Below are positions 38,390-48,899 of a stretch of DNA of 64,000 nucleotides, piece after piece; the first letter of the stretch is position 1; each line of letters begins with the position of its first letter. The stretch covers positions 12,423,019 through 12,487,018 of the forward strand of contig CM049306.1 of assembly GCA_026874595.1 (NCBI GenBank), given 5' to 3'. This stretch comes from Sipunculus nudus. Its lineage: Eukaryota > Annelida > Sipuncula > Golfingiida > Sipunculidae. The translations under genes were made by a program, and so were the position numbers. The notes under the pieces were generated by a model, which searched no databases, was not told the DNA's origin, and saw only the letters and a program-made list of their open reading frames with translations.

Positions 38390-38832
38390 TTCATTATGAT
38401 ACATTTTCTATAAAAATCCTATAGGTTTTCTTGTGACAGTCCCCTAAATGAGTTCTTAAAAAAAATGTGCTTTTCATTCAGTCATAGTTATCTGCCCTTT
38501 TCGTCTTATCCTTAATGTTTATGTATGTAGATACTTGTCTACTGTAAAATATCTGATGTCCACAGCATACAAAATATTTTAAATGAAGAGTAAAATAATT
38601 TATGCAAACAGCTGCCCCACACAAGGTGTATTTGTTCCTAAATGAAATGTAATTGCCCGCACAAAGAAGTTGGCTGACGTTATGTGATCAGCGTTGTACA
38701 TTCTTTTGCTTGCTCATATGTCCGCACTCTGGCTACAAAAAAAATAAATTAAACTTCGTAACATTTTTAATTGTGGGCTAGTGAACATTTCCCAAAACGT
38801 CTGCATGGATTAGTGAGATATGAGAGAGGGGT

Positions 38833-39608
38833 ACTGACAAGCCCTATAGCTCAAAGGATATGGGTAACAGAGACCTAATTTTTTCTGCTGTTTATTCTTC
38901 GCAAAATATACAAAAAAATTAATAATCCGTCTAAACTTTTTTTCATTTCTTTCTCAGCTCATGACCAACATATCTACAAGAATCCTTAAAAGAACCATAA
39001 TATATATTTTTGGATAAACTAATCGAAAGCGATGAATTTCTATGACTTCATTATCAGTGAGTGAGAAAATGGTGTCAGTGATGTAATTACGGAACAAGTG
39101 ACCCAGGGGTTATGACGCTCAGCTGAGCAGGAAAACATTCACAAAAGGAATTTTATCTTCTGAATGCCAAATTTTGTAAATGGTATCCCTATTCTACTGA
39201 AGCATTTGTAAAGTTAGATGATTCTAGGTAAAATGGTAAATGTGCCCTGTTAACCGGCGATCGCATCTTTGAAGGTCTCAAATATAAAAAAAATTAAAGA
39301 AAATGCGTAAACATTTGAAAAAAAAACCCAGGTTGTGCTACCAGTCTGCAGGAACTAATGAAGCACTCTATGAAGAATGTGCATTCGTCTCAAAAATTGA
39401 GATAAAAAATGCGTAAAAATTGGATAAATCCAGCTGGCGCTATCATTCTACAGAAACTGATTAAACAGTTCATGATGAATATACATGCAAAGAATCATGG
39501 TGATCAATGCATTAGTTGTTCAGATACTGGAGCTTTAGTATAAAATTTTAAATTATTCTGGTAGGTACTTCTGAGCCCCATAGCTCGGAGGATATGGGTA
39601 ACTGAGAC
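38833..39608 (+). repeat. Diverged interspersed repeat units, plus orientation
   Basis: The phrase CC-ATAGCTC-AGGATATGGGTAAC-GAGACC occurs at 38842-38875 and at 39576-39608. ACAAGTGACCCAGGGG followed by TATGACGCTCAGCTGAG lies at 39095-39128. The A-rich lead and TGGCGCCACC-like cores occur at 39333-39342 and 39435-39444. Together they look like two or more partial copies of one large repeat, the same family as 34.7-35.1 kb and 63.3-64.0 kb. Confidence 0.65.
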
Positions 39609-40199
39609 CGAATTTCAGGTTTTCAAGGAGATTTTTCATAGAACTCCCATGGATGTCAAGTAAGAAGATTCAAGTTCCAACGGTTACGATTGTAACCACT
39701 TTACCTAGACTCTTCTTACATAATTTAAAATACGCAAGGATTAATTTTTTTACCAGTGGAAATAAATATGAGTAACGTGGTAAAGGTTTCCTGTCGATTT
39801 CAATGCTTATGCTCAGCTCTCCAAAATATCTCCCGGTCCTCCGACTTTGAGACTCTAATTAAGTCAGTCTCTTATACCCAGATCTCATTCAGTTCGCACT
39901 TAGCAGCTGCTTGCCCCTGTTACCTCAAAGAGCACATTTTATACTGTCATTAAGCGGCCACTCGACATATTAATGGGGACCTAATGGGTAGGGTTGGTGC
40001 ATTCCGACATTGCATTTGGTGGGAACGAAAGTTTTTAAGGGTAAATAAAACATGCTGACTGTATGCGGAGGTACGATTATAAAGCGTGGCCTGGTCTTGC
40101 AGGGCGGTCCTCAATTTGGTTTGTGTCACAACTCAGTAGGAGGGCCCTCAATGAGTCGTGTTTGTCACGGCTAACTCCAGAAATAATGATTCCACAGGA

Positions 40200-40690
40200 A
40201 CGGCTAGATAGATTTTCATGAACCTAATGAACCTTAGCTAATGGGCATGAATGGTGGTGCCACCTGCATTAGCTTCAATTTTAACTAATTTTTACCTGTA
40301 TTTTTTAAAACACTAGGTCTGTTAACAAAACACATATCGTACCCGTAAACGCTAGAATCATGAACCTCTGTATTCTGAAAGTTCCTCAAAAGTTGTCCCC
40401 AGAAACTTGACATTAGGTCACTGTGACCTTTATTTATTCTCCGAGTTACGTAGCGTGTTTGGGCACCCCAAAACTATTGTAACAAGTATATAGAAATTAC
40501 CAGATTTTCAGGAAATACCTGGCTGGCCTGTTATTAAATTTGGTGTGCTTATGGGTCTTAATGAACTTAAGCTTATATGAATGAATGATGATGCCACCTA
40601 CATTATCTTAATTAGTTGCCTGTGCAAAGACATATAGTCAACATGTCAGTCGGCTGAGCGTCATGACCCATGGGCCACTTGTTTACGATT
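40200..40690 (-). repeat. Diverged interspersed repeat units, minus orientation
   Basis: The word CGGCTGAGCGTCATGACCCA at 40651-40670, followed by TGGGCCACTTGT, is the reverse complement of the 39095-39128 motif. Two TG-TGCCACC cores at 40255-40264 and 40589-40598 sit in similar contexts (ATGAACCTTAGC and ATGAACTTAAGC upstream). The unit therefore recurs in inverted order about 1.5 kb from its plus-strand relatives. Confidence 0.6.
40425..40439. promoter_or_regulatory. Perfect IR3 (ERE-type) nuclear-receptor palindrome
   Basis: AGGTCA-CTG-TGACCT is the consensus inverted repeat with a three-base spacer bound by estrogen-receptor-like nuclear receptors. It lies inside the repeat cluster, which suggests that the repeat family carries such sites. 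Activity is unproven. Confidence 0.5.
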
Positions 40691-40699
40691 TGTAACCTG

Positions 40700-42668
40700 C
40701 CTACGATATCAAGTACAGCTAATTAAGAAGATTGGGAAATATAAATCTTTGTTTGATCATGAAACTTTTCATTTCATGTCATGTCATCAGACCTTAAATT
40801 ACTTTGAAGTCAAATTAAATGATAACATAAACGTTTAACGGACTAATCGCCATACTAAAATGTTTAATCTTAGTAGAAAAAACTACAGAGAAATGAACAA
40901 TTGCAATGTACGATCAAATATTCTTGATAAGTCTGTTTTTTTTTCAAATATGTCACAAAATGAACAAAATATAATTCTTAGCCAAAAATATCGCCAGAAA
41001 GCCAAATTTGTTAAGACAACATTTTGTTGCAAAATATGAAAGTCGACATATTGAAATGAGACCAGTAGCAGAGGTCACCTTGTTATGTGAGTGCATACAG
41101 GTGTTCCCAGGCACATGAAATTAACAAATCTTATCTTGTAAATTTCAGTGAGTCATCTGTTTTAGAACGAGTCCCGTATCTTTATCTCATGCCTTCCGGG
41201 GGTGGGGGGTGGGGGGGGTCTGTGTTTATTCACACTCAAACATTTTATATATTCAGTCATTATTTCATTCATTTTATATATTTCGTGAATTATATCAACA
41301 GTCTTCATGCAATACTCTGTGTGCGTGTGTTTGAAAGCCTGAAAATACATGTTCGCGTCAAATATGCATATACTCACTCACTGCTAATTTGTTTCTTTAT
41401 TTTATTAAATACAACAGCTTACACATACAAATTCACTGCTAGATCTTTCAAATGTCCCTTTATGATACATCCATATGGTACTGTAGCAGTTTGATCATTT
41501 ATTGTAGGCCAAACTTTCACAAAAAGCTAATTTGTTGCAAAAATAAAACTAAATTGTATCGTATCGTATTTCTTGCCATGGCAATACCAACCCCAAAGAA
41601 CAAATACAGATACATGTGAGCCTTCCTAAATCTATAAGATAATACATAAAAATAAGACATTTAAAAACTTACACTGAAACGCGGATTGGTAACAATGACA
41701 ACTTAATAATCCAACTTTATTTGTATTAACGAGGCTTCCTTGCTATACGTATTTTAAAAATAATCACACCTTAAAGTGCCAGTTTGGCAACATCGAACAT
41801 TTTGCCTCATTACAACTACAGTTTAGGCAAGACTTTATTGTTTAGTTTCAGTTATGTTCGTATTACTAATTTTTTGCCGAATTTATTTGTGCTTTAGAAA
41901 AATTGCACGTTTGACCGGTTTATGGTGACACAAAAAAAGTTACTTGTGGAAGTTAATGCGGTTTCTGTCTTTAGCTGTACTTGATAAGTATCCTTGGAAA
42001 TGTCAGGACGCAGTCTATTGTAGTAAATGAATTTCTTTCAAGGAGTCGATCAGTAATCGCGACGCGCGTTAAAAGTCCTCGTGCTTAAGACTATTTCATT
42101 AGGAGTCATACGACGGTGCCTCGGGTAAACAAGTTAACTTTTCTTCTTTGGTTGAGCTACATACGAAACTAACTTTTGTATTCGGGGGTGTATTTGGCGG
42201 ACGTTTAGACTGAGGTAATTACCTTTATTGCATGACTTGTAGAATAGTCCGGCCGCCGTAGATAAACAGGACTCCGTGTTCTTTCTTATTGCTGCCATCC
42301 TGCTGTTTAGGGAGAAATAATTACGTCTGATGGGCAAATCGTACCGGGGGAGAGGAGGCAGCCTCAAAGTAACTCATCAAAACCCCATTCCACTTGTCGC
42401 GTTTTATTAACGATCGGGCACACAGTGTAATAGACTTCACCACTTAGATTCAAGTATCATTTCCAGGAAACAAAGAACCAACAGCGACATTAGGTTATTA
42501 ACAAATTGCAAGCACGTCGACTATAAATAGTTATTATCTAATTTCTTAATGAGATAATCTGATCTAATTTCCTCTTGTTATTTAAAATTCCTGTCACATA
42601 GGACAATTTAAATTACCTTGGTGTCCTTATATAGGAGTGTGTTTCCAAGCATGTTAAAGAGCCCCCGA
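40700..42668. other. Non-coding stretch
   Basis: The G-rich run GGGGGTGGGGGGTGGGGGGGG near 41199-41219 could form a G-quadruplex. A 135-codon frame across it (41087-41494) has no domain. No gene is called. Confidence 0.5.
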
Positions 42669-42705
42669 CGAGTGCGTTGCACTCGCAACACGAATATAAC
42701 CTAGT
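42669..42705 (+). mobile_element. Possible Helitron-like 3' terminus
   Basis: A perfect hairpin (CGAGTGC at 42669-42675, loop GTT, GCACTCG at 42679-42685) is followed 15 bases later by CTAG at 42701-42704 and then T. A GC hairpin just upstream of CTRR^T is the Helitron 3' signature. The spacing is slightly long and no helicase fragment lies nearby upstream, so this is tentative. Confidence 0.35.
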
Positions 42706-45095
42706 GTTTAACACTCACGACACGTATGTGTGTCATACTAATTGTATGAAGGTGTGTACCAGCCGCGTAATGCCGGGTCTGAAATGTCTGCTTTGTCCTA
42801 CACTGCTTTTTGTTGTTTACCCAAAGTACATTGTTACGGAACCACATACTAAACCAGTTTGAAAATGACGAAATAGCCGTTCAAAATGACAAAATTTAGG
42901 TAAATGCCGATAATCCTGTCTTACACCCGGTTCCGTTTTAGCTTACAAGTTTCAAAGAACCGAAAAATATGTCAGATACATGGTTTTCTAGCCGAGTAAA
43001 ATAAAATAAGACACCTTTGATAGGTATGTTTAATTCTCACATTCTCTATATATGTCAGAGGGCTTACCCAATCTAAATTCGTTAATGTTTAAAATATATT
43101 CATGTTTTGTGTGTTTCGGAAAAACGATCTTCAGCCCTCCTGACTTGAAAGCGGGAGGTTAAAAAGCAAGGTTCGTCTGGTCAGAACCGTTTAGGTAACA
43201 TATCCTATATATAAGCTTCACAAAAGGAAGCTTGTATGTACTGTTGAACACCCGAGGGAGAGAGATCAGATATCATTGAAATGATAGACGAAAGAAGAGT
43301 AGATATAAATGTTGATCTTTCTTTCTACTTTGATGAGCACCTTGGATGATGTTTCAAATCGTGACATCTCTTGAGAAGCCAGCCATTGTCTCTAGTGAAA
43401 TGTCATTTTTTAAGCGTTTTTTTCTTTATGGATGTACAAGAAGAAACAAAGGAAAACACGCTTTGTTTTTACAACAAAAAAAAACAAAGCGAAGATAACA
43501 ATAGGTTTGGCTGGAGATATTTCCCCAAGTCCTCACATCTTGAAAGCTGTCAACCTTTTCACTGCACGCTTATTCTACAGGTTTCTTCATACATGTGGGC
43601 AGCTGCGTGATACATGAGTTGATGTAACTTGTTATACAGACCCTTTGTCCTAGAATTTGGACTTTCGAGTCGAATTTATTACTTTTTTTATACCAGGAGG
43701 AAAGCAAAGAGAAAGATGGTTATGCATCTATTTCTGTTTGTTTGTTTTTCTACAAATGTTTCTGCTGCCTAACAATACCTCTATGAATGAATTCAAATGG
43801 ATTCTTGCTACAGGTCGGACTTGAGGTACGGACTTTTACGGTTAGCGTTTAAGACATGTTTTGATAAGGAGTAGACGCAGAGTACTTTTCACCTTTATTA
43901 GCAGGTCAGTTTTGATGACAGAATCCATGATTAATGGATTTATGACCCAGTCACATTCGAGCTACGATTGCCTGCATAAAAACAGACGGGGGATACATCG
44001 GGATAAGACGTACATGTATCGCACGAACATCGAGCTACCACCAGTGGGTAAAGCCACATAGTCACAAACAACCTACGATTTTGACTGTCGTACGATTTCA
44101 ACAGGGATACGACAAATGAAAGCGGTGTAGGTTTGAGAGAGGTTCATTTTTTATAATTTAATGGAAACGTTCACATATAAAATATATGTTGTACGACGGT
44201 CATCGGAAAATTGATCAGGACTGTCTGTCTTATCGTACGCTCTTCCCAGGAAGGTCGTATGAGGTCCATACGATGGTCGTAATACAAAAGAAAAATGTCC
44301 TAATTTTCTGTCGATATTAATAAAATAACCTAAAGACAACTTACAATTGGCTGTTACTAGCCAAAACCACGCCAGTTATGGGGGGGGGGGGGATTATCTG
44401 TGATTTCCCAAAATTGCAAGTCGTACTTAGTCGTAACTTCATTTGACCGGGATTTTAAATTACCATCCTACGACTATATATGACAAGTTTAATGATATGC
44501 ATGGAGAGCCTTAAGTGACCAAAAAGTCGCAGTTACATGGAAAGTTGAGACAGTCACAGGTGGTGGCGTGGAGTACGTTTGATTATTATAGTACAGTAAC
44601 ATGAATTAATGCAATACTTGTCGTCATGTTTTATCAGCCCCACTTTGCATGTAATCATCTGATACAATTTACAAGGGCAAATACAAGGATTTCAAACTAA
44701 CTTGTATGGCATTCCATACCATTCTAGTGTCGGAATTACTTTCCATACCAGACTCACCCGGTAACCTCTTGTGTATCACGCACTCACCTGGTTGCAATAC
44801 TGAGCAAAACTTTTTTTGCCCAAGACTCGAAGCGAGTCGCCGCTACCGTCGGTTTTTCGTGATTATTCGCGCTCTCAGATGATGGTAGAGTAAGTGTGCT
44901 GGGACGTTTTAATGGACGAAGCAGGAAAACAAAAGAACATGTGCAAGTGACTTCTTTATGGTTTTTAACTGCAAATTACCGATTCAGATTACTCAATTGC
45001 ATAATTTTACATAGTTCAGTTGTATACGTCCGATGACGTATTTGAATGTTATCACCAGCCGGATGGGCGTGGGTACATTTTCTCTAATTAACATC
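42706..45095. other. Non-coding, TCGTA-rich patch and a G run
   Basis: No gene. Between about 44060 and 44480 the words TCGTA/TACGA recur about a dozen times on both strands, including CGTACG palindromes. A G13 run lies at 44380-44392. GACTCG-AAG-CGAGTC at 44824-44838 is a small perfect hairpin. Confidence 0.5.
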
Positions 45096-45119
45096 GGGGG
45101 GGGGGGGGGGTAAACTGGA

Positions 45120-45165
<46 letters not shown>
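45096..45165. repeat. G15 run plus (TA)n microsatellite
   Basis: A G15 homopolymer at 45096-45110 is followed after a short linker by TA repeats at 45122-45165. Confidence 0.95.
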
Positions 45166-45171
<6 letters not shown>

Positions 45172-45543
45172 GTCTATCTTCATTATTAATACGCAGTTAG
45201 ATTTTTTCTAGACAATCTGTTTACCTGTTTCCGTTCTGATTTGCAATTCTAAACTCGGAACACGTATCAGCGATGCACTCTTCTAGGACAAATTTGTTTT
45301 ATTTTGCTGGAATATTTCCTATTAAGATGCATTATTAAGAAGTTTAATATTACCCCAATAGGTGCCCCTATTTTTTGTGTGCTTCATTGCCCTCCACACA
45401 TGTGACGTTTTTCCTGGGGGCGCCCCGGGGATTTTCCTGCATTTCGAGCTAAATGGCCCGTAAAAGCCCATGGCCAGAAAGCATGTTCTGTCCGAGCCCG
45501 AAGTTTTCGTACAATTCGCGGTCTTGCGGGTCCACTATAATCC

Positions 45544-45574
45544 CCATTGATGACCCCCCCCCCCCCATCAATGG
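45544..45574. other. Hairpin with a poly-C loop
   Basis: CCATTGATG at 45544-45552 pairs perfectly with CATCAATGG at 45566-45574. The loop is almost entirely C (C13 run at 45554-45566, the last C being part of the arm). A G12 run follows at 45631-45642. An i-motif or quadruplex could form. No function is assigned. Confidence 0.6.
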
Positions 45575-46196
45575 AAAAAAAGATTGTTCAAATGGAAGTC
45601 CAACAACTGAAACACAGTTTCAGGGGTGGAGGGGGGGGGGGGATTCTCCTCACGCGAGGTGGGATATGAAAGGGATAGCTCTTCCAATCAATGTGCACAG
45701 GACACAAAACCTAGTCGAACGCAAGCTATATCACCCGAAATTGAAAATTACAATAATGAAGACAAATAGTGAATATAAAGGATGCTTCGACAAAATCCAT
45801 TCCAAATACAACCAACAAACGGCATTTGTCCGAGAAACATACATATTTTTGCAAACATATTTTCTTTTAGGATCCACAGTCTCCAGGGACTTTCAAGCAT
45901 GAAAATGTATTACCAGTACACCTTTAAACTGACAGGGATTCTATTAACGAACAATAGTATAACAACAATTAACAACAAGTGTACACTTTTCATGTGTAAA
46001 TACTGCCGCACTTTAGTGACCCAGTTTCACCTTGCGAATGAGTGGTTCCTTCACAAAGACAAAGGAATTCTACTTTTGTCATAATGGTATATATGAAACA
46101 AAATATGTTATGCTGATTCTTATAACCTCCAAAATTTGATGGATTGTTCATACAGTTTTCGGCTAACCCTCTGTAAATTTTCTGAAAAATTCGGAT

Positions 46197-46538
46197 ATGC
46201 CTTTTTATGTTAATTTAAGACAAAGCAACGAACAAAGGTTGAGGTTATTTCTTTACATTGGACTTGTACCGAAAGATGCAAGACTGACGTTATTTCTTTG
46301 CTCCGGAGTTGCACCGAAAGATGTAAACCTGCGGTTTATCTGGGAGCATCATCAGTTACCAATCAACTTGATGACAATGAACAAAGCTCAGGACAAGCAT
46401 TTTAATACTGTAGGCGTCTATTTGCCTGAGCCTGTCTTTTCACATTGGCAGCTTTTAGTTACATTTTCGCGTGCAAGATCCTTCAAAGACATATGCAGGA
46501 ATGTGTTTATTATCATATCCATAACTTCCATCAGTTGA
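46197..46538 (+). pseudogene. Helitron PIF1-like helicase C-terminal fragment
   Basis: The frame encodes about 113 residues matching the end of Helitron Rep/helicase proteins. GVAPKDVNLRFIWEHHQLPI is followed by the motif V region TMNKAQ (res 60-65), then VGVYLPEPVFSH (72-83) and the motif VI region QLLVTFSRARSFKDI (85-99). In the family motif V reads close to NKAQGQTF. Here GQT has become DKH, and about three residues before TMNKAQ are missing. A 45-bp internal duplication (46244-46288 and 46289-46333) repeats the PKD-containing segment. Walker A, Walker B and the Rep HUH domain are absent, so this is a decayed fragment. It lies about 410 bases upstream of a matching Helitron 3' end. Confidence 0.85.
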
Positions 46539-46949
46539 CATCTAAAAATATCGTTTTCCGTCATGTCCTTTGAGTTTCAATTTATACGAATTATCTTTCA
46601 TATACTTTCACTTTTCTATATAATGTCATATGATTTTTTCCAATTATTTTCAGAGTTAAAGTGGCTTATGTATATATTTTCGCCACAACTTCGGCAAGGA
46701 TGATGTCGCGCCAATGTTGTTTATCGGAGGAATTAAAACATTCTCACGAAAAATGTGTATACCCTATACTAGTATATGCCTCACCTCTACTTTGTTTAAT
46801 TTCTTAAAAATCACTATTGCCATTCTTTGCTGATTTTTAGGGGAGGGGTTTCCTGGAGAATCCTAGCACAAGTGATATTTATTTTATGAACAACAATATG
46901 CGACATTCAATCATTATCAACTCATTTAAAAACTAAAAATCACAAAGGA

Positions 46950-46977
46950 CCGTGGATTATCCACGGGTGCAGCTAGT
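46950..46977 (+). mobile_element. Helitron 3' terminus: hairpin then CTAG^T
   Basis: A 17-base near-perfect palindrome, CCGTGGATTATCCACGG (46950-46966), is followed after six bases by CTAG (46973-46976) and then T. This is the diagnostic Helitron 3' end (subterminal hairpin, CTRR, insertion before T). It sits on the same strand as the helicase fragment and at a natural distance downstream, so the two probably belong to one element. The 5' TC end was not located. Confidence 0.8.
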
Positions 46978-47020
46978 ATTTATTATTACACAGACTATCC
47001 AAAAGGATTCCATGCCAGAT

Positions 47021-47118
47021 GCGCCACTCCCAAATGCGCACCTGTCAGTTACGCTACTCCCAGTGGCGCAATTGTCATATGCGCCAAATTCCAGTTGTGA
47101 CACATGCCATATGCGCAA
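47021..47118 (+). repeat. Degenerate minisatellite with GCGCC words, period about 30
   Basis: Three units of roughly 29-32 bases beginning GCGCCACTCCCA, CGCTACTCCCAG and GCGCCAAATTCCAG, ending in a partial GCGCAAC. It begins 44 bases beyond the Helitron end. The overlapping 132-codon frame has no domain. Confidence 0.55.
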
Positions 47119-47939
47119 CAAAGTTATAATAAGCCATATGGAGTCTTATTACGTTGTGCTCATAATAAATGTGTATCTGTATCACACGGCCCCTTCATTA
47201 TTTTATCGAATGCGGTGTATTTTTGCAACAACAGGCCTGTACGAGCTAAGAAACCCTTTCCATTTTGAGCGACAATGTGCGGTCACGGCCCGTGCGGCAG
47301 ATCACCATGACACAGTTGCGGTATCTGTCAATAAAATTTATGAACATTGAATATTTCTATTTATTCGTCTCCGTTTCTTAAGAAACACTAACAATGAACT
47401 GTCATATAGATAAAAGTTGTATATTTATGTAATGGGCGATATTTATTGTGTTATATTGTCCGGCTTTCGTAGGTCATACAACATGTTGATGTATAAACGT
47501 AATATGTGTAAATGACCGGTGTTGTTATCGTTACAAATGTGATCTAATTTGATATGTGATTTTATTTATGCAATTTATAAGACTTAAAAAAAAAGAACCA
47601 TGTAAAGTATGATCTTGTTGACACTGATGTGTTACTGATTAACAGAAAACCACTCACCACTTTGGCTTAATTGACCCCTAAAACCCCGCCCGGTGTCTAC
47701 GAACACCAAATGGAAAGTGTTGCGGCTTTTTAATGAGCTAAATTAAAGGATTATGAGCCGTTATATACCCGCGCTTGCATGTTATAAATGCGATATCATA
47801 ACATCATCGTCGTTAGGTTTTCATTGCTCCTGACATTTTTTTTTTTGCCATTTCCATTAATTATATCCCATGTTACGAGAAAGTAAACGTGGAAATATTT
47901 ATTTTTCATCACATTATCATTATTATTATCATCAGAAAG

Positions 47940-48190
47940 TATATAAATATTATTATTATTTCTGAACTGCATACCGTCGTTTTCCGAATATCGTTATGGT
48001 TTTCGTTGCTAATAATCCCTTATACATTTGAAATATTGTTACGCACTTTTTTGTGATGTATTTATATTGTTTTTATATAGAAAATAATATTATTTCAGAA
48101 CTGCATACTGTCGCTTTCGAATACGGTCAGGATTATCGTTTCTAAGAATACAATCCAAGTTTCAGATATTTTTATACATATATCTGGATT
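47940..48190 (+). repeat. Imperfect tandem duplication of about 140 bp
   Basis: The first copy starts near 47948 and the second near 48088. They share ATATTATT, CTGAACTGCATAC or AGAACTGCATAC, GTCG-TTTC-GAATA, TTATCGTT or TTTTCGTT, and CTAA-AATAC words. Divergence is high. A partial third match may lie near 47790. Confidence 0.6.
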
Positions 48191-48639
48191 TATATGGTTT
48201 TAATTCGGAAGATAGAATAATACCCTGTGGATTTATTGTTTGGCAATATATTTGTTTTCTGTATTGTTCTATATTTTAATCACATTAACAAGGAAGGTTG
48301 TGCCATATAGTTTTATTTTATACATTTATTATGAACAGATTATTATCTGTTTGAACACTGTACAAAAAAAATATAACTGCAATGCTGCCCATGCATCGTC
48401 TCACCCACAGATTGACGAATAAAAGCATCATCCAAAAGCACATACATAAAATCAAGCAATGTTACTACAGATTTATTATATACATACAACACAGTATCTG
48501 TAATATACGATATGAACAAAATAAATCATGAACACTATCACATTTTGTAGTCTCCAAAGTTTAACAACTAATAAGTGTTTGTGCTGATCCTCCCGCTCCT
48601 GTGCCTCTCCATTAGTTAGGTGATCCGGCTGTCGAGTTT

Positions 48640-48897
48640 TCAAAACTTCCTCTTACGATGTGGGGTGCCTGCCCCGTTTATGATGTTTGTCACCTTCCTG
48701 TCGGTAGATGCTTGCTCGGTACGGAGATGTCCGATGAGGTCATAAATATTTGGGTGAATCTTACGGAGTGTCTTATTTAGGGCGGAGTGCCATCCTTCCA
48801 CCATGTTATTGGTCCTTATATTCTCTTGGTTGACATTCCACAATGGTAGCGGATACGACCCGTTCAGCCACGTGTCGGCGTAATGTCGGCACAGATC
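48640..48897 (-). pseudogene. MULE transposase C-terminal remnant
   Basis: Minus-strand translation reads LCRHYADTWLNGSYPLPLW, then NVNQENIRTNNMVEGWHSAL, NKTLRKIHPNIYDLIGHLR and a basic tail HRKRKF before a stop. The RTNN-EGWH-LN core with a following HPNI segment is characteristic of the C-terminal part of Mutator-like (MULE) transposases, often linked to FLYWCH zinc fingers in animals. Upstream in frame there is a TAG, and the DDE catalytic core and zinc finger were not found. It is a fragment of a dead element. An origin from a host gene that captured this domain is less likely. Confidence 0.82.
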
Positions 48898-48899
48898 CT

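Noticed and set aside
41087-41494. 135-codon open frame
   Set aside because: Runs through a G-rich low-complexity tract and has no domain.
45453-45902. 149-codon open frame
   Set aside because: Crosses the C13 hairpin and the G12 run, giving Pro and Gly runs. No similarity to Helitron Rep or helicase was seen.
46952-47350. 132-codon open frame after the Helitron end
   Set aside because: It starts inside the Helitron hairpin and is driven by the minisatellite. No domain.
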